64,000 bases of DNA, taken from positions 22,226,632-22,290,631 of the forward strand of contig NC_041021.1 of assembly GCF_004193775.1 (NCBI RefSeq), given 5' to 3'. The notes under the pieces were generated by a model that saw only the letters and a program-made list of their open reading frames with translations, made no database searches and was not told where the DNA came from. Position numbers and translations under genes: made by a program. Shown here piece after piece: positions 33,390-46,012 of this stretch (the first letter of the stretch is position 1; each line of letters begins with the position of its first letter). Source of the DNA: Glycine soja. Taxonomy: Eukaryota; Streptophyta; Magnoliopsida; Fabales; Fabaceae.

Positions 33390-34720
33390 AAGGTCGCTTA
33401 GCGAAACAGCATTCGCTTAGCAGTCCTTTCAAAACAATATAGACCACTTAGCGAAAAAGGGTTCGCTTAGCGAGTCTTCACAGAAAACACTATACCCGCT
33501 TGGCGACCTATAGATCTCGCTATGCCTAAAACTTACCGCAATGATGTGCGCTTAGCTCTCCCTGAGCCACGCTTAGTGGTATTACACAATAAAATTTTCA
33601 TAAATTCTACTAAGTTATGGGAGCTTAGCAAAATGGGTCGCTCAGCTCAGTCACTACCATAAAGAACTTCGCTTGGCGCAAGGATACTGGCTCAGCACGC
33701 GGCTATCATGACAAAAAAATTCTAAGTTACTTGGGCTTGGCGAATCAGCCTCGCTTAGCCACAAGTACTTATCCAAAGGATGAGTATTCATCCTCTACAG
33801 ATCCGATCGCTTAGCGCGACAAATACGCTCAGTGAATTCTATTCAAGAATACAACTACTATTGATAGACTCACTCAGTGCAAAAGGTGCGCTCAGCGTGT
33901 TCTATTGAAACAATTAATGGGCATTGCTAGACTCGCTTAGCACGACAGGTGCGCTCAGCAAGTTCTACCGGAAATGCATGTATGCAATGAGTATAAATGA
34001 ACTCGCTGAGCACTGAAGGTTCGCTGAGCGAGTTCATTGCAAATTTCCAGAAAATAGCAGAAAACGCAGTTCATATTCTTCTAAAATTGAAACCTCTAAC
34101 AGGTAGATTACACATGCAAAGTTTCCAACATACCTACCAACATACCTACAGGGAAGATCCAATAGAGGATTTAGCTTTCCATAGTCTGGAAACCTCCTTT
34201 ACAACAAAGAGAAGAACAAGATGAAAGACTGCAAAAACACAAGTGGTGAGGATGTCTCCTTCACCTCTAGGATCTCACAATCACTCACAAACTCATCTCA
34301 AGCTCTCAGAACGGCTTCCGCTTCGAATTCCCGTCTCTGCAGATCTTCACACAGCAAAATCTCTCAGAACTCTCTGGAACTTGGACCTTTCTCTCTCAAG
34401 AACCTTCGTGCATGCTGAGCTTCTCAAGAAAAGTGCCCAAACTCCCTTTGCAAATTTGATTTTAGGCTTAAATAGGTGGTCTTGTTCGTGCTCGTGCGCT
34501 TAGCGCAGATCTGGATCGCTTAGCACGCATAAGTGGATTTTGGCTTAGCACGCTTGTTTTGCTTAGCGGATTAACTGAAGCGGTGCGCTTAGCAAACTTG
34601 ACAACTCATCTTCTTCTGGATTCTTCCTTGCGCTTAGCCACTAAAGGTTGCGCTTAGCGAATTCTTGCTAAGCCAGCAACTTGGCTTAGCGAAAGAGTGA
34701 AAAACAGCACTTTGCCAAAG
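33390..34720. repeat. GCTTAGCG palindromic word field
   Basis: Dozens of words such as TCGCTTAGCGA, GCGCTTAGCGC, CGCTCAGCG and CGCTGAGCG occur across 1.3 kb. Each has 4-6-bp complementary arms around a single central base. There is a gap at 34020-34490, where the putative leader exon lies. Confidence 0.8.
34466..34478 (-). promoter_or_regulatory. TATA-like site of the minus PTPD unit
   Basis: The minus strand reads CCTATTTAAGCC. It lies just downstream (minus direction) of a dense word group at 34496-34720 and upstream of a leader-like exon with a possible donor GAGGTGAAGG near 34250. Confidence 0.4.
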
Positions 34721-34814
34721 TTGCCTATTTAACCTAAAATTGAGAGAAATTGATTATTAAACGCACAAAGCAAAAGTATAAATTATTTATTACCTATATT
34801 TAAAAAAAAGTACT

Positions 34815-35155
34815 TATAGTATTACAAAACAACCATAAATTGGGAAAGTTTGATACAATATACACAGGTTTTATACACAAAAGTTTGTCGTATTCATCGA
34901 CTAACAATGCACGCTTAGCCCACTGATGAGCTAAGCTCAATTGTCACTTTTAGCATTTCATGACTTAGCCTCATGTTCACCTGAAATTGCACATATTTCA
35001 TCATTAAATCCAATGGACATATTCTAGAGACAGCTTTAACCAGAAAATAAAATTTATTTACAAAAAATCACTACAAAATAACCATAAATTGGGGAACTAT
35101 ACAAGTTTTGGAAAATGTTTTCTATACAAAAGTTAGTCGTATAAGACGACTAACA
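34815..35155. repeat. Duplicated segment with TTAGTCGT...ACGACTAA palindromes
   Basis: 'TACAAAACAACCATAAATTGGG' near 34823 recurs as 'TACAAAATAACCATAAATTGGG' near 35079, about 255 bp apart. Each copy ends in AGTCGTAT...CGACTAA; the second (near 35135) is TTAGTCGTATAAGACGACTAA. Probably an element end; class unknown. Confidence 0.6.
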
Positions 35156-35470
35156 TATATGCCTTTGTCTGTTTGCTTGATATGAAGTCCAAGGAAGAAC
35201 TTCAATTCTCCCATCATACTCATCGTGAATTCTGCCTGCATAAGCTTAGAAAAATCCTTGCATGGAGAGTCATTAGTGGCACTGAATATGATATTGTCCA
35301 CATATATCTGGACGATTAGGAATTAATTTCCATAATCTTTGCAAAACAAAGTAGTATCTACCTTCCCTCTTATAAAACCATTTTTAGTTTAAGAAAAAAC
35401 TTAACTTTTCTTACCAAGCTCGAGGTGCTTCCTTTAACCCATACAACGTTTTATTAAGTTTGAAAACATG
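35155..35470 (-). pseudogene. SIRE-like copia RT fragment
   Basis: On the minus strand broken frames read 'VFKLNKTLYGLKEAPRAW', a VQIYVDNIIFSATNDS-like catalytic block with YVDN in place of YVDD, and 'MSMMGELKFFLGLHIKQT'. Several stops and indels are present. It is not the same family as the copia at 1648-6669. Confidence 0.7.
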
Positions 35471-37579
35471 ATGAGGGTAGAATGAACTTTCAAACCCAGG
35501 GAATATTTAAGTTCTAAAATTGAAATCATGATCATGATTTAGATTTAGGGAATTGAATTCATAATATAAAATATGATTGATTAATCTTGGTGATTGATTG
35601 ATTGCTTGCCAATATGTTTTGTGCTCGAAATCATGGTGAATTGAGAAATGTGATTGTGAATCTTCATTCATGAATGCATGTTGGGTGGTGAGCTTATATA
35701 ATTTGTATTGTTGTGTGGGTGGATGGGTGGGTTCATGCCTATTCTGGGATTGTGATTGTTACCACGAAAATTGGATCCTTGGGTTGACAATTTCTGCATT
35801 TGATTCTATTAAACTTTGTTTCTATTATTTCTGTTTAATCTGCAAACTAAAAAATCTCCTTTATTTTTCAAATTAATATTAGATGTTTGAAGAATTTTGT
35901 CTCTAAGAGATGAACTAGGGTCGTGTCCCATTCTACAATGTTTATTATGGATCCTAGAAGCTTTTGATGGAAACTTGGCATTCCTATGAGTGACGAAAAT
36001 AGTTGTAGTGGCAGTCCCAATAATGGTGTTGGTGGTGGCGATGTTAGATGTGGTGCCATTAGTGATGACGATGATGAAAAGACTTTCAAATGTATTGGGA
36101 GTTTGTTTCTTAAAACTAAAAATGAAATTCATAAATCCTTTTTTCTTGGTTTTGAAAATTAATATTATAGTGTGTTTAGATGGAAAAATTGAAATAAATT
36201 AAATCACACTAGAAGGAGAATTGATAGTGTGTTAGATAAACTTTAAAAACTTTTCATAATGGAAGTGATTTTATAGACAATTATAAGTTCGCAAAGACTA
36301 GCGTCCAGCGATTTATAAATAGTGTTTTGAAGTAAAACTTATTTACAAAGATGTGTCAATAGTGTGCTTTAAAAAATACATTGGCAAGCTTAAAGGAAAG
36401 TAGTCAAAATGCTTTAGTTTTATATTGGTTCACTCAACCTGAGCATCCAATTCTCATTTACTAACCAGTAAATGGTTCCACTAATCAATCTTAATTACAA
36501 CAAGTATTTTGACCTATCACTCTTGACTTGTAGGTATTCTCTAGACCACTATTGGCATAACCCTTAGACTCCCCCTAATCTAAGAACACCCAACTATTAT
36601 TTTGTCACTAAGCCACTACTAGCTTTCACAAACAACAGTTTGTAGAATCATGAACTCTAACACTTAGAGAGTGTGCTTATAATGAAATATAGCTAGATAA
36701 CATGGCTAAGCAAAGGATTGACTCTATAAGCACAATGCTTCTCACTTCTTTTCTTTCACTTTGAACTTGAGTATAGTGTTTTTGATAAATTGTTCGTTGT
36801 TCTTTTATGAAGTCTTGACACATTATTTATACTGACAAATGAGCATATCAGTGTAGGATCTTGAGCATTCAAAATTATAACCATCGTCAATCTTTGATCC
36901 TCTGATTCTAGCTGGTGACAAATGATGTATATGCGTCGAAATTGATCCTAGATTAATTCTTTCTGAATCTGTCCTTATTATCTCAATTCAACCGTTAGGC
37001 ATATATAAAAGGAAAGATAATATTGTTTATCAAATATATGTTCCTATTAATTATACCTTTATAACATAGCACAAATGGATTACACCTTAATTAAGTCATA
37101 AACAATGATGTGTGTTGGGATTGATTTGATGATTGCTTATTATAGGGAACAAATATGTTATTGAGTAGTGGATAAGTATTCAGAATGGAATAAATCTTAC
37201 CTCATGTTGCCTCCACTAATAAAACTGATTTACTTACATTTAGAGAATCGGTCAACATAAATTTATATCTTTGTTTTCATAAAAACCTAAGAGATGTGTG
37301 GATCATCTAGTCTTAACAACAATTCAACAAGGGAATTCATTTTTTTAGGGGTTTTCAAATGATTCATGGTAAAAATAACTTGTTTGGATAGAATATTTGA
37401 AAGGGTAAAATTTTGGTATTTTTATGAATCATTTTTATCAACTAAAACAATAGGATTTCAAATTCTCTAAAAAGATAAAGAATTTGAAATTCATCTTTTG
37501 GAGATGCTCACTCTCACTAACATTCTTGTTCGCAACTCTCTCGCTTGCTTAATGCTCATAACTAGGGGTGATCATGGTT
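35471..37579. other. Degenerate sequence with a possible copia LTR piece
   Basis: There is no supportable gene. Around 36380-37110 a minus-strand copia-LTR-like segment is suggested by 'TTTTATATTGGTTCACTCAACC', similar to the 'TTTTATACTGGTTCGGCC' block of the SIRE-like LTR at 3705. Low confidence. Confidence 0.35.
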
Positions 37580-38039
37580 TTTACAACTGATATCGACCCG
37601 AGTTGCTTTTTAACAGCATCTGCCAAGATTTTTTCAGTCAAGATTTTTTTTGCATGATGTCAACCAAGGTTGTTTTTTGGCCAATGCCGGGTAGGTTGTT
37701 TTTTCTTGACTTCAGGTAGGTTTTTTCGACCGACATCCATGGTTTTTTTGGCTGATGCCAACTAGGCTTTTTCAACCGACATTAGTTAGAGCTACTTTTT
37801 AGTCAATATTAGCTAGTGATTTTTCGGTCAACCTTGGCTAGGATATTTTAGCCAATGTCGGCTACAGATTTTCGGTTGACGTCGACTAAGGTTTTTTTGC
37901 CGACATCAGCCAGGCTATTTTTAGTCGATGTTAGCTAGGGTTTTTTCGATCAACATCGGTCAGTGCTATTTTTAAGTTGATGCCGACTAGGGTTTTTTAG
38001 CTTATGTCAGTTAGGGTTTTTTAGAATTTGACTAGGTTT

Positions 38040-39203
38040 TGTAAATCATGAAGATTTTGATGATATCAAGAAGAATTTGCTTGAGAAAGGGGGAGATGTA
38101 AATCATGCAAGCTTTGATGGTGTCGAGAAGAAATCACATGTTTGTCATCATCAAAAAGGGGGAGAATGTGAATGTATGTATACATGATTTTGATGATGTC
38201 AAAGAAGAATCTAACAAGGCTGCTTCAAATGATAAGCATTTGCTTCAAGAATAATTCAAGATTGCTTCAACAAACAAAGCCTTGTTTCAAGATTCACTAA
38301 AGACCAAGTCTTGCCTTAAAACAAAGTGCTTTCAAGACATGCAAGGCTCTGGTAATCGATTACCAGGAAGTGTAATCGATTACCAGAAGACAGGGTTGAG
38401 AAATAGTTTTTGAAAAATGTTTTGAATTTGAATTTTCAACATGTAATCGATGATTACCATATGCCTGTAATCGATTACCAGCAACGGAACTTTGGAAATT
38501 CAAATTCAAAAGTCATAACCCTTCAAATTATAACTATGTAATCGATTACACACACATTGTAATCGATTACCAGTGGAAAGTTTTCATAAAATCTGCCAAC
38601 AGTCACATCTTTTCATTAGATTTGTGAATGGCCATCAAAGGCCTATAAATAGGTGACTTGGGCACAAATTTTATGCAGAGAGTTTTGCTTGGCCAAAATG
38701 TTTTATCCTCTCTCAAAAGAAAATGAGAGAGATTCCAAGAGAACTTCATTGCCAAATGCTCTCTCAAGAACTCTTGGACAAACACTTGCAAATCCATTAA
38801 GAGTTCATCCATGGATCTTCATTGTAATATTCTTCTCTTGAAGAGAGAATTCTTCTTTCATTCTTCTTATTCAATGAGATTGGTTAAGAGACTGTGAGTC
38901 TCTTGTTGTAAAGGATTCCTGAACACAAGGGATGGGTTGTCCCTGTGTGGTTCAGACTTTGTAATGGATTTTACAAAGATAGTGGAAATCTCAAGTGGGT
39001 TGCTTGAGTACTGGACGTAGGCACGGGTTGTGGCCGAACCAGTATAAAACTGTGTTTGCATTCTCTCTTCCCTTATCTCATTTATGTTATTGCAATCAAT
39101 TTTGCCTTGCATGTTGGTAGAACATTATTAAATTGATTGTTGTTGCTTCTTCTGCATTCTAAGCCTATCCCTCTTAAGATTATTGAGGCCACAAGGTCCA
39201 ACA
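38040..39203 (+). mobile_element. SIRE-type copia solo LTR with GGTTT target duplication
   Basis: A 1164-bp element starts TGTAAATCATG and ends GGTCCAACA, flanked by perfect GGTTT duplications (38035-38039, 39204-39208). The start block plus a purine tract (AAAGGGGGAGA) recurs: TGTAAATC at 38040, TGTAAATC near 38096 and TGTGAATG near 38167, each later copy following a polypurine-like tract. TATA is CCTATAAATAGG at 38642-38653. The block 'GTACTGGACGTAGGCACGGG' is the sense version of one in the LTR at 3705-4795. Confidence 0.85.
38348..38574. repeat. TAATCGATTA word cluster in the SIRE-type solo LTR
   Basis: Six words occur near 38349, 38371, 38443 (expanded centre ATCGATGATTA), 38467, 38536 and 38557. 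They lie upstream of TATA at 38642, as in the other LTRs. Confidence 0.85.
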
Positions 39204-39860
39204 GGTTTTTTTAAATGGTATTGACCAAGGCTATTTTTTATCCAATGTCGGCTAGGGATTTTTTTGGCTAACATCGATTAGAGCTATTTTTCACCCAACA
39301 TTAGCTAATTTTTTTTAGGCTGACATTGGCCAGTGTTATTTTTTAGCCAAAACCAACTAAGGTTTTTTTGGTGACATTCACTAGGTTTTCTTGGCCAATA
39401 TCGACTAGGGTTTCTTGACTTACATTAGCTAGGAGTTTTCGGGCCAATTAGTTAGGATTTTTTGGTCGACATTGGCAAGGGTTCTTTCAATTGACATCGA
39501 CTAGTGTTATTTTGAGTTGACATTGACTAGGATTTTTTTGGCTAAAATTAGTTATAGTTTTTTTGACCGAAAAAACCTAACCGACATTAGCCTAAAAATC
39601 CTAGCTGACATCAACTAAAAAATGGAATTGGTTGATATCAGCCAAAAAACCTCGGTCAACATTAGCCAAAAAAATCCTAGTTGATGTCAACCAAAAAAAT
39701 ACTTGTTGATGTCGACTAAAAAATAGCTATGTCCTAGCCAATGTCAGCTAAAAAATAGTTAGGCCTGATGTTTGCAGAAAAAATCTTAATCAACGTCAGC
39801 CGAAAAATAGCCATGCTTGATGTTGGCCTAAAAATATTACTAACTTTAATTGATTGAAAA

Positions 39861-41505
39861 ACCCTTGTTAAAATTATCAATATTTGTATTTTTAAAGTAT
39901 TAAATATTTTGAAAAAAATTTAATTAAATATTTTAAAATTAGATAGTGTTTATTTTCTACAAAGTTTAATATTGAATTTCATTTGTTTAAAATATAAAAA
40001 TGAAATTTTGCATATCGAGAAAATTGAATTGTCCTATTTAAACAAAGGATTTAAATTTTAAGGAATTTGAATTGATTTATTCAAACAAAATATTTGAAAA
40101 ATGAAAGAAAATAAAATCAAAGTAATTCATATTTTAGACATTTCAAATTTCCTGAAATTTTAAAATTCTTCGTCCAAACACAAGGTAAAAGATTTTTGAA
40201 ATTGAGGTAATGGTCATTTTTGCTCTATTTTAGTTTAACAATTGTTTAACCCAAAAATTAAAATGCAACCACTACAAATGAACCCTTAGTGGCATTAAAT
40301 TTTTCTTCTACTTACATTGTTTTTTAAATTGCCCTTAAAATTAATGAGACATACTCTTATTCTTTTTCAAAAGTATTTGTATTATGTTTAATTTTTTTAA
40401 TCTCTTTCGTTAGTAATGCATTTATTAATTTAATTTTCATTGACTATGTATATGAAGGGACAAAGTAAAATTTTCAAAATTTTCTTCATACAAAGATAAA
40501 GTTAGAGTCGGAAAATATAATTAGAGAAATAACTCATAATTAAAGATATTTTAGTAAAATATAATTAATAATTTTTTTTGTAAAAAAAAGATATGGAGTA
40601 ATATTTTGTGGTTCTAGATATTTTTATTTTATAGCGTATGCTAATGGGCTTTTTTGTAAGAACCAACCCTCAGCCTCCAATAAAATATGAGCTTGGTTTG
40701 GTTGGGTACATATATAACTAGATTGAAAAAAATATATTAGATTTATTGTTTTAATAGCATATATATAATACGTAATATATTGCTATCTATAATTGGCTTG
40801 CTAACCATATACTTTATTTTATAAAAGTAATCAAAATTAGCTTTTTAAATTTTTTTATATTATGGGTGTGAAGGTGCAAGGTGGCCGACTAACTGGCTAA
40901 GGATTTTCATCTAAGTTAGCACCCCCAAATTTCCCAATCCACAACCACACACCAAATAACATTAAAGAAGAAAATCAATGAACAAATAAGTTTACCAAGC
41001 ATATTGAAATTGTCTACTTAGTGAGAAGTTTATTTTCATTCTCTAAAAACAAGTTTATTTTCAAAAATTAATTTATATAATAAATGAAAATTTTGAAAAC
41101 TAAAATAATTAATATTTTACTGCTTAATTTTTTTAATTCTTATTTGTTTAATTTACTATAAAGAAAGAGAAAAAACTTCGCATCCTATTGTGTTATGCGA
41201 GATTATTACCTGAAGAGGGTTGCTTTCGTTAGATATGGGTAATTTCCAAAGTTTAACAAAACGAACATGATAATGAAATGGCGATAAAAATAATGAGATT
41301 ATTACAAAAAAGATAAGATACTTCCAAATACGACAGCTATAATAATCCGAGAAGAAAGGGGGGAAAGACAACCTACGTAGCTCCAATAACTTATGGGCCA
41401 GGGAATTAATTATTATTGTTACATCAAAAATCCATGTTGGGATGAGAGAGAATATTTGAACACTGAACATTATGTCTCCAAACATGTGCTATATGGCAAG
41501 GGCAG
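39861..41505. other. AT-rich intergenic sequence
   Basis: I see no gene or clear element. The short open frame on the minus strand at 41156-41485 lacks domains. Confidence 0.5.
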
Positions 41506-43578
41506 CTAAGTCAACATGAAGTTGCATTTGTCATAGCCTGCGCAAAACCGTGGATTTGAGAGAGAGAAAAAGAAAAAGGGTCAGTGTACAGCAAGTAGCA
41601 CTAGCCCACAGGTTCAAATTGAAGCCATAAAACGACGACCTAAAGTGAAATATGTACTGAAAACAAGTGACGCGTTTTTGTCATCAAAGCAAAGCAAGCA
41701 TGGGATGTGAAATACGCGACAAATACTTAGATTTATCTACTCAATTTATATTTATATGAAACTATTTAGATTTTCCTAATGCTACTTAATTACATATTGT
41801 TCGTTAATTAATCTTTTCATTTTTACGTAATTATCTCTAATTAAGGTATAATATGCTTTTAGTGCGAAAACTTTCGAGTCGCCTAATTAATGAAAATGTA
41901 CAAATTAAGTGACGTTAAGGGGATCCCAAGTAAAATTTTTAAGAAAAAGAAGAATAAAAAAACATTGTGTACAAATGATTTAGTTTCGATGACACCATAT
42001 TGTCACAACAACATCTACTTTCAATATTAAATAAATATTATACTAATCCATAAATTAATAACAATAAAAATTGCAAATTCAGCTTTGTTTTTTCTTTTCT
42101 TTATATGGTCACTGATTCACATTGAGGACACGTGATGCACTTTCCAAAGGTTAAAGATGGCATGAGAACTAGCGACATTCTCTAACATTATCTTTTTCAA
42201 ATACACTCTCTTCTTTATTTAAATTCAACAAAAAAAAAATTAAAGTGAGTCTCACAAATTTAGAAATAAAATTCACCCAAAAAAAGGAATGAAGCTCCTA
42301 TGTTTAATGAAACTTATATAAATGATAAATTTATTGATTTAACAATTATATACTTAAAAATTATAAAAAAAAATTAATTAGTTAATAGCATAAAAACTTT
42401 TATATTTACCGTACATGCATGTTAAAATCTAATAATATTTCTGAATATGACATAGATACTTACTTGGATCAACAGTGACTAGCATGGCAGTTCCACCAAA
42501 ATCACACGTGCCTCCACCAATCTTAGTGTTCTGCCAGTAGCTATTGAAGGCATACGAAGCATGGGCCAGCAAAGTGTTGGGCTGGAAGCACATTCCATTG
42601 GGCTGAATTGACTTGCAATCCGCACCAGACCCACAGGCATAGTCCATGGCCTCCTGAATTATTGGGTCAGGAACCGTGGGCTTTGCCACACACCAAAGTG
42701 CGTATTGTGGCGGCTTTTTGCGGTGCGTAGAAGGTGAAGGGGGTGGTGGGAACACAACAGGTGGGAGGTACACTAGTGGTGGTGGGTTTAGGCTTGGAGC
42801 ACTCTTTGGTGGGCTTAGGCTTGGAGCATGCTTTGGTGGGCTTGAGGGATAAGGAGGTGGTGGCATGCTTCTTGGGTTTGGTGGCCCAAAGACAGCACCA
42901 TGAGGTGAGCTTGGAACTGGTGAGAGTGCTGGGAGAGAGGAGTTGCCACCTATGCTTGGAGGTGCCAAATTTGGAGGAGCAATGGAACTTGATGGTGTAG
43001 GTTGTGGATGTGGTGCTAGTGAATTGAAAGGTGGTAAGGGTAGGGAAGAGGGAGAGCCATATGAATCATCAAAGTTTGAGTACCCATATGAATCAAAGTC
43101 TGAGTACCCAAATGAATCAAATGGTGTGTACTTGTTTAAATGTCTTAAAGATTTTATTTTCAGTTTCTTTAAAGATTTGATTGGGGAGCTTCTACGGATT
43201 TTGTGACCCCTTATTGCTCTTCCATGATTTATAGCATCTATAAATTAAAAAAAAAAAGGGGGAAAGAAAATTAGCGTAACATTGAAAAAAATAGGAATTA
43301 TAATTATAAAATTGACTTAATGGTTGATGGAAAAAAATGAGAAAAAATGGATTGAGTTAGAATTTTTCTCATCAACAAAAATTAACAAACTAACGACTAA
43401 CATTTATGCAATAAAAAAAAATCTGACAAAAAATGAAGCTGGAACTAGACAAGTGAATAAGTATGTGTATTAGGATTATATTATATGCTTTACCACACAC
43501 AGGGAAAAGAGTGGAAGCTAGCATTGAGATGCAAAGAATTGCAATGGTGACTCTAAGGATGTAAGCTCTTGAATCCAT
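41506..43578 (-). CDS. Secreted proline-rich X8 (CBM43) domain protein, three exons
   Basis: Predicted exons on the minus strand are 43578-43494, 43237-42464 and 41537-41506, giving 296 residues. Exon 1 encodes a signal peptide (MDSRAYILRVTIAILC). Exon 2 has a basic patch, Tyr/Asp-rich repeats (SFGYSDFDSYGYSNFD), a Pro-rich linker, and an X8 domain from about residue 208 ('ALWCVAKP'). Five of the six X8 cysteines (C211, C230, C236, C245, C273) are in exon 2; the sixth (C291) is in exon 3, which encodes only ten residues. Splice sites are consensus: GTAAAG/TTATAG and GTAAGTAT/TTGCGCAG. X8 domains bind callose-type beta-1,3-glucan at the wall or plasmodesmata. No GPI-anchor tail is evident. Phases match and no disablement is seen, so this is probably a functional host gene. 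Confidence 0.85.
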
Positions 43579-43650
43579 TGTGTTGGCAGCAAAGAATTGC
43601 TTTGGAATCTCACAAATTGAGCAGAGTGAAGAGAAGAGAAGTTGGCTGCA

Positions 43651-43659
43651 ATATATAAG
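43651..43659 (-). promoter_or_regulatory. TATA box of the X8 gene
   Basis: The minus strand reads CTTATATAT about 73 bp upstream of the ATG at 43578, a normal distance for a plant TATA box with a short leader. Confidence 0.6.
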
Positions 43660-46007
43660 TAGGTGGGTGGCTGCAGTAAAGTGATCGAGGATGCTTGAAC
43701 ATGAACTAAAGTTGATTCTGTTTTCACTTTAATTTTGTGAGGTGTCACTTTGTAACATGTAGATTAGCAAAATAGCCATGCGCTCAATGGATAAAGGAAT
43801 TGCCACGGATTGCATTTATTTGGATAGTACGTATAAAATAGAGTGAGTTTTTGTTCTCTCTGGAATATATGCTTACTTGGACATGCACTTTCGTTTTGCT
43901 TGTTTGCCACTCAAAGAACTAGATGAGATTTATTGTCATATGTACGTAATACTGGGTGATTAAGCTTCCATTGACATGCCTAAAAGCATTGTAATCCAAA
44001 ATATGCCTACAACGACTTTTTTGTATCCCACAATACCTTTATTTGTTTTCATAACGGAAGTATTTTTTTTTATATAAAAAAAAAGATATTCAACGAGAAG
44101 CAGAACATGGATATATACCTTAATTGAGTAAATAGCTATTATGTTCTTGAAATTGAGAGGCATTGTGAAATTAGCTTCTAGACTTACATTTATTTCAAAA
44201 AAGGTTTAATGGACTGCCTAAGGTGCTAATTTGGGAATTAACTTGCTAAGGTGACTTCCATGTGAGTTTACATGGCAAACCGAGATATAGCGCGGGACAA
44301 AATTGAAAGTTAATAAATAAAGGAATTAAAACCTTCTTCCTTCCCATAGTAGTCAAAGTATATCAATTAATCATTATGAACTTAATTATAAAACTTTTTT
44401 TAAAAATTTATTTGTTTATTCTTATAGAATCATCTTTTAATTTTTAAATGTATTAATTATTTTTTTCTACTTATCCTTACTAAATTATTTTTTCTCTAAA
44501 TATTAATGAGAAATAATTAAGTGAATAAAAAGATAAAAAAAATAAGAATTTTATGATTGAATCCAAAATCAAATAATCAATTCAAAAGACAGAAACTTGT
44601 TGAGATATCTAACAATCTCGTAAGAAAGCTAAAAACTCACCAAGGCACTAACAATGTTCATCCTTCCCATAGTGTCCTATTCTTTTGGTCCTTCTCCTTC
44701 GCACTTCCTTTGCCTCAAATGTTGAATAAAGCTCCACTTTGCCTGAAGAACAAAGTGTATGGATTGTACATAGTGATATCAGTCTTTAAGCCTCATGTCC
44801 AGAAACTAATGCCACAACACAACCTAAGGGTTTTACTTGTGTCCATCATCTTACTCTCATAAAGACCATCTGTGAACGTGTTCTATATATGTGATAATAT
44901 CTGGCTTCCACCCTTTCTCCAACACGAAATATTTCTACTCTTAACAATCCATTGCAGGACACAACTGTGGGTGAGCAACCTTTGCAACTCATCATTTCTC
45001 TAAATATATTACATAATTTCCCTTGTTCTGTCCCTGCCAGTAATTTACAGATTTCGGTTCCTCTATAGAGATTTGCATCTTATGAACACAACAGAAGTGC
45101 AGATTTGATTCCTTGTATAGAACAGAGAAATTTGGTTCCCTGTATGGAACTAATAAATTTGCATCTTATGACAGTAATTTCCACCTTATAGATAGAAACA
45201 TGGTTCCTCTATAGTGATTTGCGTCTTATAATCTGCATCTACAGATTTGGTTCCTTGTATAGAACAGAATATTTGCATCTTATGATACAAGTGAACTAGC
45301 ATTATTTGTTAATCTATTTTTTATTTTTAACTTTTGTGCGTGTGTAGTTGTTAGACATTTTATTCTTATCTTGTAGCATAAACAAGCAAAAGATCTAAAT
45401 AACTATACTATGTCACTTGTTATCTTTAACTGCCTCTTATGCATAAGCATAGCTATAAAAAAAGTCACTAGTTATTGTTTAGCTTCCTAAGCCATTAAAA
45501 TGTCACTCATCCAACTCTTATCCATATAAGACAATATGATGCTTGACTTAATATATTTTTGTGCCCAATTCCTTTCTCACTCATTCCCTTAAGCACATAT
45601 GGAATGAAAATAAATTAATTCCAGTTATCCATGCCACCTTCTCATAACCTAGTATGAAGAGTGTTGGATCCTTTCCACAGGTCATGCTGGTTCGCATGAC
45701 CTCTTAAAAGATAGGGGAAGGACTTTCCTTAAATTACAATAGTAAATTTGGATTAATCGATTTTTTTTTTGAACAATAGCCAATGAATAAGCTAGGTACA
45801 AGTAGTACCAACAAGAAGCGATGCAGTAGGCAACCATTAGCCAACATATGAAGCTACAGAGTCAAAGTCTGAACATAAAATGTAAAGCTGCATTATAAAA
45901 GCCAAAACCAGAAATCTGCTGCATCTCTCTCCATAACAGTCACTACATGAAAAATGAGCCTGAGAATCGTGATCACGAGAGATTCCCCTAGCCTAGCACC
46001 TATGGAT
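43660..46007. other. Intergenic sequence
   Basis: I see no supportable gene. Short direct repeats such as 'GGTTCCTTGTATAGAACAGA' and 'TTTGCATCTTATGA' recur at about 45050-45290. Confidence 0.5.
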
Positions 46008-46012
46008 GTTCG

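Larger units (their letters stand above)
37580..39860. repeat. 24-25-bp minisatellite with an orientation switch
   Basis: Diverged units resemble TCGGCTAGGGTTTTTTGGCCGACA, with self-complementary edges. Units run in one orientation from 37580 to 38034 and 39204 to about 39555. They then continue as the reverse complement (CCTAACCGACATTAGCC) to about 39850. A SIRE-type solo LTR interrupts the array. Confidence 0.8.

Noticed and set aside
3705..39203. The two SIRE-like LTRs as a pair
   Set aside because: They are in opposite orientation and each has its own perfect target duplication (ATAGA, GGTTT).
37500..40300. CACTA transposon spanning the minisatellite
   Set aside because: CACTA-like pentamers occur near 37509 and, inverted, near 40286. 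The neighbouring bases do not form matching terminal repeats, and no 3-bp duplication was found.
42734..43206. Glycine/valine-rich plus-strand ORFs
   Set aside because: They are antisense shadows of the proline-rich exon of the X8 gene.
44557..44862. 101-codon plus-strand ORF
   Set aside because: No domain, no homologue I recognise, and no clear promoter. Treated as chance.
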